Origin: DATAEE01 sp036258175
GTDB taxonomy: Bacteria > Acidobacteriota > Vicinamibacteria > Vicinamibacterales > 2-12-FULL-66-21
Assembly: GCA_036258175.1 (NCBI GenBank)
Contig: DATAEE010000421.1
Location: 1 to 64,000 of the forward strand
Length of the DNA stretch: 64,000 bases
Direction of reading: 5' to 3'
Shown: positions 57,872 to 64,000 of the stretch, piece after piece
Numbering within the stretch: the stretch's first letter is position 1
How the letters are laid out: each line of letters begins with the position of its first letter
Made by a program: the position numbers and the translations under genes
The notes under the pieces: model-generated
Seen by the model: the letters and a program-made list of their open reading frames with translations, nothing else
The model's database searches: none
Told to the model about the DNA's origin: nothing

Positions 57872-57903
57872 TTTTGACTATCGACCCCTGTTCAGCGTCA
57901 AAA
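57872..57903. promoter_or_regulatory. inverted repeat TTTTGAC-N18-GTCAAAA upstream of the sigma-factor gene
   Basis: TTTTGAC (57872-57878) and its exact inverse GTCAAAA (57897-57903) lie 130-161 bp upstream of the sigma-54-type promoter, a normal distance for NtrC-type enhancer sites. A short hairpin GGCGA/TCGCC (57908-57920) follows. The protein that binds is unknown. Confidence 0.3.
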
Positions 57904-58032
57904 AATTGGCGATTTTCGCCCGCATTCTCCCGCCGCTGCACGACCTGACACAGAACGCTTAGGCCTCTAAGCATCACGGGCTCAACAGTTTAAATCGCAC
58001 GGCCAGACGAACGCGGAATCTTCTGATGCGCC

Positions 58033-58047
58033 TGGCAGAGCCGTTGC
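58033..58047 (+). promoter_or_regulatory. sigma-54 (RpoN) type promoter
   Basis: TGGCAGAGCCGTTGC has GG and GC dinucleotides exactly 10 nt apart and matches TGGCAC-N5-TTGC closely. It would start a transcript about 20 bp before the sigma-factor ATG at 58079. An NtrC-type activator gene lies 0.8 kb away. Confidence 0.6.
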
Positions 58048-58078
58048 GCTCGCAGCCGCTCGCTGGAGGCACCCCTCA

Positions 58079-59095
58079 ATGCAGCGTCAGCCGCTCATGG
58101 CCCGTCATCGCGAACGTATCGTCGCCGGACTTCCCTTCGTCGAATCCCTCGCGCGCCGCGTGGCGTCCTCGATGCCGCACTCGATCGACGTTGGTGACCT
58201 CGTCCAGGACGGCATGATCGGTCTGATCGATGCGGCGAACCGCTTCGACGAGTCGCGCGGGATCAAGTTCGAGACCTTCGCCGAGCGCCGCGTGCGGGGT
58301 GCGATGATCGACGCCCTGCGCCGCGACGCCTGGCCGCGCGGCGTCCGCCGCGTTCGGCGCGAGCTCGAGGCGGCACGCGAGCAGCTGCGACGCGAGCTCG
58401 GCGCCGAGCCGTCGTTATCAGATCTGGCGGCGCGGATCGGCGCCGATGAGGCGCGGCTCGGCCGCACCATTGTCAGAATCAACACGATTGAGAGCACGTC
58501 TCCGCTCTCGGCGGGCGAGCACGTCGACGGGGCGCAGCTTCCCCCCGCGCTCGTGCCGTCGGAGCCACCGCCGCCCGACCGGGCGTACGAAGAGACGGAA
58601 GTGCGCGATCGCATCCGCTCGGCGATTCGGTCGCTGCCCGCGCGCGAGCGCCGCGTGATCGGTCTGTACTATTACGCGGAAGCGACGATGAAGCAGATCG
58701 GCGTAGACATCGGCGTCAACGAATCGCGCGTATCACAGCTCCACGCGCGCGCGATTCAGCGGCTGCGCAAGGCGCTGGCCGCCGACTTCTCGAGCGCTGA
58801 TGCTGAACGCGCGCTCGTGCTGGCGTTCGAGCGACGAACCAACGCCGCGTCGATGATGGCGAAGGCGTCGCTACCGGCGGAAGGCGTCGAGGGGTCGCGC
58901 GAAGGAAAGCCGGCGACGGTTCACGCGATCGCCTCGCGCGCCGCGCGCAGCAGGTCGGCGAGCCTGAACGGCTTGGCGAGCCAGCGGCAGCCGCTGTCTT
59001 CCAGGAAACGTTCCGCTTCCGTTCCGGCGACGTCGCCCGTCACGAAGATGATGCGGTGCGCCAACGCCGGCATCGTCGCGGCGACCCGTCGATAG
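58079..59095 (+). CDS. FliA/WhiG-type alternative sigma factor (sigma-28 family)
   Basis: Sigma region 2 reads PHSIDVGDLVQDGMIGLIDA with ANRFDESRGIKFETFAERRV. Region 3 follows (LGAEPSLSDLAARIGADEAR) and region 4 has LPARERRVIGLYYYAEATMK and VSQLHARAIQRLRKAL. The recognisable domains end near residue 240, but the frame stays open to 338 residues; its last 175 bp are antisense to the kinase gene. GGAGG lies 9 nt before ATG 58079. A sigma-54-type promoter precedes it. Whether it controls motility cannot be told here. Confidence 0.88.
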   Translation: MQRQPLMARHRERIVAGLPFVESLARRVASSMPHSIDVGDLVQDGMIGLIDAANRFDESRGIKFETFAERRVRGAMIDALRRDAWPRGVRRVRRELEAAREQLRRELGAEPSLSDLAARIGADEARLGRTIVRINTIESTSPLSAGEHVDGAQLPPALVPSEPPPPDRAYEETEVRDRIRSAIRSLPARERRVIGLYYYAEATMKQIGVDIGVNESRVSQLHARAIQRLRKALAADFSSADAERALVLAFERRTNAASMMAKASLPAEGVEGSREGKPATVHAIASRAARSRSASLNGLASQRQPLSSRKRSASVPATSPVTKMMRCANAGIVAATRR

Positions 59096-60459
59096 AATGC
59101 CGGTCCGTCGAGCCGCGGCATCTTGATGTCGCAGACGATCACGTCGTAGGCGCGCGCCGCGACGCGCGACAGTGCTTCCTCGCCATCCGCGGCTCGATCG
59201 ACGGCGAATCCGGCATCCCCGAGCGCATCGGCGACGGCCGCGGCCAGCGGCGCTTCGTCCTCGACGACGAGCGCGGCGGATCCGGCAGGTACTTCTGCGG
59301 CGGGCTCGGGCACGTGATCGCGCGCGGGGCGCAGCGCTGCGCCGCCGGTCGGCAGCTGCACGCTAAAGGTCGCGCCGGCGCCAGCCCCGGAAACGACATC
59401 GATTCGGCCCCCGTGCTCCTGGACGATCGCGTACGCCACGGTCAGCCCCAACCCCGTTCCCTGTCCGACCTCTTTCGTCGTGAAAAACGGATCGAAGATC
59501 TTCGGCTGCACGTCCTGCGGCACACCCGGCCCGTCGTCGGCAACCTCGAGGACGACGGTTTCGCGATCTACGTCGTGCCACGTCCGCACGATCAGCGTGC
59601 CGCGCCCGTTGGCCGTCAGCATGGCCTGCTCGGCGTTGATCACCAGGTTGAGGAGCACCTGCTGGATCTGGTGCGGATCGGCGAAGACCTGGGGCAGGCC
59701 GGACGAGAACGCCTCGATGACGTCGATGTTCGTCAGCCGCTGCTCGTAGGCGCGAAGCGCGAGCGTCTCGCGTACGACGCTGTTGAGGTCCACCATCGCG
59801 CGCGTCGTGTGCCGCTTTCGCGCGAAGGTCAGCAGGTTGCGAACGATCCGCGCGGCGCGCTCCGACTCGGTTCGAATCGTTTCGACCCCGCGGCGCACTT
59901 CTTCGTCTACCGTCTTTGCGCTGAGTCGTTCCGCGGACGTCAGAATCGTCGCGAGCGGGTTGTTCAATTCGTGCGCGACGCCGGAGATCGTCTGGCCGAG
60001 CGCGGCCATTTTTTCCGCCTGAAGGAGCTGGTGGTACAGCTCGCGCGCCTGGGATTCGAGGCGCTTGCGCTCGCTCACGTCGCGCATCAGCGCCTCGACG
60101 CGCAGGATGCCGGCGGCAGTGTGGAACGAGGCTTTGGCCTCGTCCGGTGCGTCGGCGACATGGGCGGTGACTTCGACCCACATCGGGGCGCCGTCGACTT
60201 TCCGGAGGCGGAGCAGATAGTCAGCGACTGAGCCGTCGCGTACGAGGCGTGCGATGAAGGCGTCTCGGGATTGCTGATCGACAAAGCGTTCCGGTTCAAA
60301 CGGCCGGAGATCGGCCGGGGAGACGTCGGCGCCGCAGCCGAACATGAGTTTGAGGTGCGGGTTGGCGGCGATAGTCCGGCCGGGGCCGTCAGCGGCGATC
60401 TCGCCGATGTAGACCCCTTCGTGCGCCGCCTCGAAGAGCCGCGCGTAAGGTTCGGCCAA
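58921..60459 (-). CDS. PAS-domain hybrid histidine kinase with C-terminal receiver
   Basis: The 512-residue soluble kinase has an N-terminal PAS domain (about 1-130), the H-box with His163 (GVAHELNNPLATI), the HATPase with N-box INAEQAM and DDGPGVP and GTGLGL boxes, and a C-terminal receiver whose Asp444 lies in VIVCDIKMPRLDG. No membrane span is present. A hybrid kinase normally needs a separate phosphotransfer step. It starts 3 bp after the PCYCGC lipoprotein gene, so both are one transcript, and it overlaps the sigma-factor gene antisense. Confidence 0.94.
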   Translation of the reverse strand: MAEPYARLFEAAHEGVYIGEIAADGPGRTIAANPHLKLMFGCGADVSPADLRPFEPERFVDQQSRDAFIARLVRDGSVADYLLRLRKVDGAPMWVEVTAHVADAPDEAKASFHTAAGILRVEALMRDVSERKRLESQARELYHQLLQAEKMAALGQTISGVAHELNNPLATILTSAERLSAKTVDEEVRRGVETIRTESERAARIVRNLLTFARKRHTTRAMVDLNSVVRETLALRAYEQRLTNIDVIEAFSSGLPQVFADPHQIQQVLLNLVINAEQAMLTANGRGTLIVRTWHDVDRETVVLEVADDGPGVPQDVQPKIFDPFFTTKEVGQGTGLGLTVAYAIVQEHGGRIDVVSGAGAGATFSVQLPTGGAALRPARDHVPEPAAEVPAGSAALVVEDEAPLAAAVADALGDAGFAVDRAADGEEALSRVAARAYDVIVCDIKMPRLDGPAFYRRVAATMPALAHRIIFVTGDVAGTEAERFLEDSGCRWLAKPFRLADLLRAAREAIA

Positions 60460-60462
60460 GTG

Positions 60463-61026
60463 TCAGGGCGCGCCGGCCTTAGGCGCCGGGGTTGGGGTGA
60501 TCGTTCCCGTCGGCGTTCGATAACGGAGCTCGATGGCTTTGCGGATCGACGGGACGTCCGCGCCCGAGTTGCGCATGCGCATCGCGTCGCGCGCGACGTC
60601 GATGCAGATTGCGCAGCTGTACCCATGCGGATCAAATTCGACTGATCCGTCGGCCGCCCTCGACTTGATGAAGCAATCTTCGTTGTCCTGGTGACCGCTT
60701 CGCTCGCACCCGCAGAAGCACGGCATGTAGCGCATGACCTGTGGATTCAGGGCCGCGAACCGGTACACCGCTCGCACTTCCTCGATCGGCCGTGGCGGCG
60801 GAAAACCGAAATCGGGAAGCGGCGGCAGACGATCGGGATCCGGAACTTTGGGGAGCGGTTCCTCTCTGACCTGCGCGACTGGCGGCTCGCTGGTCGCAGG
60901 CGACGCGGGGGCGGTCGCTGGTGGCGCGGGCGGTGTCTCAGCCTGCGGTGTGGCCGTTTCCTTTGGCGACGCGCATCCGGCGGCGAGGCAGGCGCCGAGC
61001 AGCGCGGAGGCGATCGTGGCGCGCAT
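60463..61026 (-). CDS. PCYCGC-motif lipoprotein
   Basis: A signal peptide with lipobox LAAGC (Cys18) precedes a Pro/Ala/Thr-rich linker. The conserved part has PCFCGC (Cys103, 105, 107), GHQDNEDCF (Cys118) and SCAICIDVARDA (Cys138, 141). This matches the PCYCGC-motif family of unknown function; the clustered cysteines suggest metal or redox chemistry outside the membrane. Co-directional with the hybrid kinase 3 bp downstream. A -10-like TAAGAT lies 6 nt before its ATG. Confidence 0.82.
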   Translation of the reverse strand: MRATIASALLGACLAAGCASPKETATPQAETPPAPPATAPASPATSEPPVAQVREEPLPKVPDPDRLPPLPDFGFPPPRPIEEVRAVYRFAALNPQVMRYMPCFCGCERSGHQDNEDCFIKSRAADGSVEFDPHGYSCAICIDVARDAMRMRNSGADVPSIRKAIELRYRTPTGTITPTPAPKAGAP

Positions 61027-61032
61027 GCATCA

Positions 61033-61045
61033 ATCTTAATATGAT
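61033..61045. promoter_or_regulatory. divergent leaderless-type -10 elements
   Basis: TAAGAT (61038-61033, minus) lies 6 nt before the lipoprotein ATG, and TATGAT (61040-61045, plus) lies 6 nt before the SDR ATG at 61052. The gap between the two genes is only 25 bp. Each start codon would coincide with the transcription start. Confidence 0.45.
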
Positions 61046-61051
61046 GCGCGG

Positions 61052-61840
61052 ATGTTCCGTGACGATCTTCTGAAGGATCAGGTCGCGATCATCACCGGCG
61101 GCGGCACCGGCCTCGGCCTGGCCATCGCCCGGCGATTCAGCGCGCTCGGCGCGCGCGTCGTGCTCGCGAGCCGCAACGCCGAGCATCTCGCGGTCGGGGC
61201 CGCGGCGATTGCCGGCGACGGCGGCGAAGCGCTGACCGTCCCGACCGATGTGCGCGTCCCGGAGCAGGTCGATCGGCTCATCGATCGGACGGTGGAGCGC
61301 TTCGGGCGAGTGGACATCCTGATCAACAACGCCGCCGGCAATTTCATTTGCCGCGCGGAGGATCTCTCCCCGAACGGCTGGACCGCCGTCGTCAACATCG
61401 TCCTGAACGGGAGTTTCTTTTGCGCGCGCGCGTTCGCCCGTCACCTGATCGCGCGCGGCGCAGGCGGCTCGATCGTGTCCATTCTCGCGAACTACGTCTG
61501 GACGGGGAGCGCTGGCACCGTCCACTCTGCCGCCGCGAAAGCGGGCGTCCTGTCGATGACTCGGACGCTCGCCGTGGAGTGGGCACGCCATGGGATCCGC
61601 GTCAATGCGGTCGCGCCAGGCCCGATCGAATCGCCTGGCGCGGCGCGGCAGTTGTGGAGCTCGGACGACGCTGTCCAGCGCATCACGAGTCGAGTGCCGC
61701 TCGGCCGCTGGGGCCGGCCGGAAGAAGTTGCGGACGCGGTGACCTTCCTCGTCTCGCCTGGCGCTGGCTTCATCACGGGCGACGTGATCACGATTGACGG
61801 TGGCACCTGGATCGGTCGCGGCACGTTCGAGTTTTCGTGA
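61052..61840 (+). CDS. SDR-family oxidoreductase, 2,4-dienoyl-CoA reductase-like
   Basis: The Rossmann motif is AIITGGGTGLGLAIARRF and the NNAAG motif is INNAAGNF. The usual YxxxK is absent: four residues before Lys163 is Ser159. Instead Tyr148 (ILANYVW) lies 15 residues before Lys163, the arrangement of mitochondrial-type 2,4-dienoyl-CoA reductases. The C-terminus has ITGDVITIDGGTWIG. Probable role: reduction of dienoyl-CoA in unsaturated fatty-acid oxidation. The substrate is inferred from motif spacing. 262 residues, complete. Confidence 0.85.
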   Translation: MFRDDLLKDQVAIITGGGTGLGLAIARRFSALGARVVLASRNAEHLAVGAAAIAGDGGEALTVPTDVRVPEQVDRLIDRTVERFGRVDILINNAAGNFICRAEDLSPNGWTAVVNIVLNGSFFCARAFARHLIARGAGGSIVSILANYVWTGSAGTVHSAAAKAGVLSMTRTLAVEWARHGIRVNAVAPGPIESPGAARQLWSSDDAVQRITSRVPLGRWGRPEEVADAVTFLVSPGAGFITGDVITIDGGTWIGRGTFEFS

Positions 61841-61858
61841 CGCCCCAACGTTAGCAAA

Positions 61859-62737
61859 GTGTCCGCGCGCCACAAAGCCTACGCTGCCTGGACCGCCGTG
61901 TGCCTCATCTGGGGCACGACCTACCTCGGCATCCGCATCTGCCTCGAAACGATGCCGCCCTTTCTCATGGGCGGACTCAGGTGGGTGGTCGCGGGCACGA
62001 TGCTCGCGGCGTTCCTCGCGGCGCGCGGAGTCCGGATGCCGCCGCGCGAGAGCTGGGGCACCCTCACCGTCCTGGGTTTTCTGCTGCTCGTGCTCGGCAA
62101 TGGAGGCGTCGTCTGGGCGGAGCAGTGGGTGCCCAGCGGCCTCACGGCCGTTATCGTGGCGTCTTCTCCATTCTGGATGGTGGGCGTCGAGCGCGCGGTC
62201 GGCGGCGAGCGGCTGACGGCGCGAACGCTTGCCGGCCTGTCGATCGGTTTCGCCGGGATCGTCCTGCTGGTGTGGCCCGAGCTCACGTCGAGCGCGATCG
62301 GCTTCGGTGCCGGGGTTCTCGCGCTGCAGCTCGCGTGCCTCGGCTGGGCGCTCGGGTCATCGTATTCGAAACGCCACATGGAGCGGGCCGACGCGCTCGC
62401 CGTAGCCGCCGGCGAGATGATCGCCGGCGGCCTGATCATGCTGGCAGCGGGTACGGTGTTGGGTGAATGGCCGGCGCTTCACTTCACACCGCGCACCGCC
62501 ATCGCATTCCTGTACCTCGCGACGATTGGCGCGGTCGGCGGCTTCGTCGCGTATACCTACGCCTTGAAGCACCTCCCGATCGCCTTCGTCTCGCTGTACG
62601 CCTACATCAATCCCATCATCGCCGTTGTGCTCGGCGTCGTGGTTCTCGACGAGCCGTTCACGGCGCGCAGGGTGAGCGCCGCCGCGATCGTATTCGCTGG
62701 CGTGGCGCTCGTGCAGACGCGGCAGCGGCGGGCCTAA
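61859..62737 (+). CDS. EamA/DMT-family transporter
   Basis: The 292-residue protein has about ten hydrophobic spans in two EamA repeats. The first begins AAWTAVCLIWGTTYLGIRI and the second around ALQLACLGWALGSSYSKRHM. Ends such as VSLYAYINPIIAVVLGVVVL and DEPFTARRVSAAAIVFAGV are typical of drug/metabolite exporters of this family. The substrate is unknown. GTG 61859 is the start. It overlaps the convergent small membrane-protein gene by 4 bp. Confidence 0.92.
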   Translation: MSARHKAYAAWTAVCLIWGTTYLGIRICLETMPPFLMGGLRWVVAGTMLAAFLAARGVRMPPRESWGTLTVLGFLLLVLGNGGVVWAEQWVPSGLTAVIVASSPFWMVGVERAVGGERLTARTLAGLSIGFAGIVLLVWPELTSSAIGFGAGVLALQLACLGWALGSSYSKRHMERADALAVAAGEMIAGGLIMLAAGTVLGEWPALHFTPRTAIAFLYLATIGAVGGFVAYTYALKHLPIAFVSLYAYINPIIAVVLGVVVLDEPFTARRVSAAAIVFAGVALVQTRQRRA

Positions 62738-62880
62738 ACTCTCCGGCCGCTGATCAGCCTGACGAGGAACAGCACGATGGCGACGACGAGGAGAACGTAG
62801 ATGAAGTTCCCCAGCGTATAGCCGCTGACCATCCCTAAAAGCCAGAGGATGATGAGGATGATCGCAATCGTCTCGAGCAT
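62734..62880 (-). CDS. 48-residue two-span membrane protein (lmo0937-like)
   Basis: From ATG 62880 the product has two hydrophobic spans (TIAIILIILWLLGMVSGYTL and FIYVLLVVAIVLFLVRLIS) joined by a Gly turn and ends with GRRV. This matches the widespread lmo0937-type family of tiny membrane proteins, whose function is not known. GGAG lies about 8 nt upstream. An earlier in-frame start would add 29 residues that are not hydrophobic. Confidence 0.8.
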   Translation of the reverse strand: MLETIAIILIILWLLGMVSGYTLGNFIYVLLVVAIVLFLVRLISGRRV

Positions 62881-62994
62881 AGTGTCGCTCCTTCTCCATG
62901 CGCGGCGTCCACGCCGCGCGAGGCCGCACCTCTGCAACGCGAATGCCAGAGCCGGAAGCTCTGCCATTGCAACGAAGCGTGCAAGAACAGGCCG

Positions 62995-63483
62995 CTAAGG
63001 CGCGGATTGCACGCCCTCATCTGCGCGCGGGCCCAGAGCAAATGTCATCTTGCCATCTATGACGACGTGATCTCCTACGCGGGCCGACCCGCGCAGGATA
63101 CCCATCCGGCTGCGCAACCGCTCGACTGTGGCCTCGACCACGACGACGTCACCTGGATGGACCGGACGCCGGTACCGCACGCGTTCGATCCCCATGAAGA
63201 AAATCAGTTTCTCGCGGTTTTCGGGCTTCGCGAGGATCAGAATCGCGCCCACCTGTGCGACCGCTTCGGTGAGGATAGTGGGCGGCAGACCGGGCCGTCC
63301 GTCGGGGCCCCGAGAAAGGTAGCGTTCGTTCAGCGACACGTTCTTGATGCCGACGATGCGCTTGTCCGGCTCGAACTCGGTGATGCGATCGACGAGCAGA
63401 AACGGGTAACGGTGCGGAAGAATCCGCTCGATCGCCGTGTAGTCGAGTGGCAGCGTGAGATCAGTAGCCAATCGTACGCCCAT
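62995..63483 (-). CDS. fabZ: 3-hydroxyacyl-[acyl-carrier-protein] dehydratase
   Basis: FabZ dehydrates 3-hydroxyacyl-ACP in fatty-acid elongation. The 162-residue product has AIERILPHRYPFLLVDRITE with catalytic His24, GLPPTILTEAVAQVGAILIL with the catalytic Glu, and VHPGDVVVVEATVERLRSRM. ATG 63483 gives a normal-length protein; its start overlaps the end of the upstream gamma-glutamyltransferase gene by 23 bp. No other fatty-acid genes lie in the window. Confidence 0.94.
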   Translation of the reverse strand: MGVRLATDLTLPLDYTAIERILPHRYPFLLVDRITEFEPDKRIVGIKNVSLNERYLSRGPDGRPGLPPTILTEAVAQVGAILILAKPENREKLIFFMGIERVRYRRPVHPGDVVVVEATVERLRSRMGILRGSARVGDHVVIDGKMTFALGPRADEGVQSAP

Positions 63484-64000
63484 CCATGCGTGGATCGGAC
63501 GCGCCGAGCCGCACGACTGTCTTCGGATCAATCAGGATCGCGTGGACGTCGCCCATGTCACCGCCGAGCTTGACGTTGTGGCCCATCGCCTCGAGGGCGC
63601 GAATGACGTCAGTAGGGAAGCCGCGCCGCTCGATGCGGATCTCGTCCGGCAGCCACTGATGGTGGAAGCGCGCCGCGTCCACGGCTTCCTGAACGTCCAT
63701 CTGGTGATCGATGACGTTCATGATCACTTGCAGGACCGTCGTGATGATCCTCGACCCGCCCGGCGATCCGGCGACGAGAAAGGCTCGCTCGTCCTTCGTC
63801 ACGATCGTCGGCGTCATCGAGCTGAGCATCCGCTTGTAGGGCGCGATCTCATTCGCCTTGCCGCCGATGAGGCCGAACATGTTTGGACTTCCCGGCTTGG
63901 CGGAGAAGTCGTCCATTTCGTTGTTCAGCAGGAATCCGGCGCCCGCCACGACCTGCCCGCTGCCATAGTAGCCGTTCAGCGTCGTCGTCGTCGCGACGGC
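63461..64000 (-). CDS. gamma-glutamyltransferase, C-terminal part (cut by window edge)
   Basis: The frame is open to the window end and gives the last 179 residues. TLNGYYGSGQVVAGAGFLLN with NEMDDFSAKP matches the small subunit after the autocleavage site. MTPTIV, then SPGGSRIITTVLQVIMNVID carry the oxyanion-hole and substrate residues. The enzyme cleaves glutathione and other gamma-glutamyl compounds, usually in the periplasm. The nucleophile Thr and large subunit lie beyond base 64000. Confidence 0.9.
   Translation of the reverse strand, partial: AVATTTTLNGYYGSGQVVAGAGFLLNNEMDDFSAKPGSPNMFGLIGGKANEIAPYKRMLSSMTPTIVTKDERAFLVAGSPGGSRIITTVLQVIMNVIDHQMDVQEAVDAARFHHQWLPDEIRIERRGFPTDVIRALEAMGHNVKLGGDMGDVHAILIDPKTVVRLGASDPRMDGRTIGY

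Noticed and set aside
57908..57920. Intrinsic terminator on the minus strand (GGCGA/TCGCC stem next to a T-run)
   Set aside because: No minus-strand gene ends nearby, the stem is only 5 bp, and the T-run is part of the TTTTGAC inverted repeat.

Overview
This is a G+C-rich, gene-dense bacterial chromosome segment (clearly over 60% G+C) that contains the replication-origin neighbourhood. The envelope genes point to a diderm (Gram-negative type) cell: a long YidC with a periplasmic domain, a SurA-like isomerase, several lipoproteins and a Wzm/Wzt polysaccharide exporter. PilZ proteins, leaderless-looking promoters, the palindromic intergenic repeat and an F1-only ATP synthase operon would fit an Acidobacteriota member, possibly Vicinamibacteria. 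That placement is inference from memory, not from a search.

Layout. 1-700: tail of an IS transposase and the 3' half of a tRNA-Arg(UCU) gene, then about 450 bp without a gene. 692-1573: a minus-strand cluster of two PilZ-type proteins (one frameshifted) and two tiny overlapping membrane-protein genes. 1720-10880: serS, galU, an FmdB-type protein, a DUF885 peptidase, rsmI, a TPR protein, glmU and glmS; the glmU and glmS stop codons lie inside copies of a palindromic repeat. 10918-19586: a GntR/SPFH pair, a secreted unknown, threonine dehydratase, and leucine biosynthesis (leuA-leuB and leuC-leuD) around a LysR regulator. 19633-22618: a UvrD/PcrA helicase and a lipoprotein.

22682-39387 is the classical origin region. 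dnaA-dnaN-gyrB-gyrA run left; rpmH-rnpA-yidD-yidC-khpB-mnmE-mnmG-rsmG-parA-parB run right. DnaA boxes lie on both sides of dnaA and a parS site lies inside the end of rsmG. 39514-40569 is selD, which reads through an in-frame TGA followed at once by a hairpin, so the enzyme is probably a selenoprotein. 40642-45642 encodes only the F1 part of ATP synthase (atpH-A-G-D-C). It is followed by a PP2C phosphatase, Wzm/Wzt, a heptose adenylyltransferase, mfd, a SurA-like isomerase, a NusG paralogue and dusB.

55853-61026 is a signalling block: an NtrC-type sigma-54 activator, a small excisionase-like HTH protein, an 84-residue stand-alone H-box protein, a sigma-54-type promoter, a FliA/WhiG-type sigma factor, a PAS hybrid histidine kinase that overlaps that sigma gene antisense, and a cysteine-rich PCYCGC lipoprotein co-directional with the kinase. 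Together they could form a phosphorelay that ends in an alternative sigma factor; this is the best candidate here for an undescribed system. The window ends with a dienoyl-CoA-reductase-like SDR, an EamA transporter, a 48-residue membrane protein, fabZ and the 3' part of a gamma-glutamyltransferase gene.

Recurring themes are very tight packing (start/stop overlaps, convergent overlaps of 4 to 175 bp, divergent starts 9 to 46 bp apart) and -10 elements 6-8 nt upstream of start codons, as expected for leaderless mRNAs.
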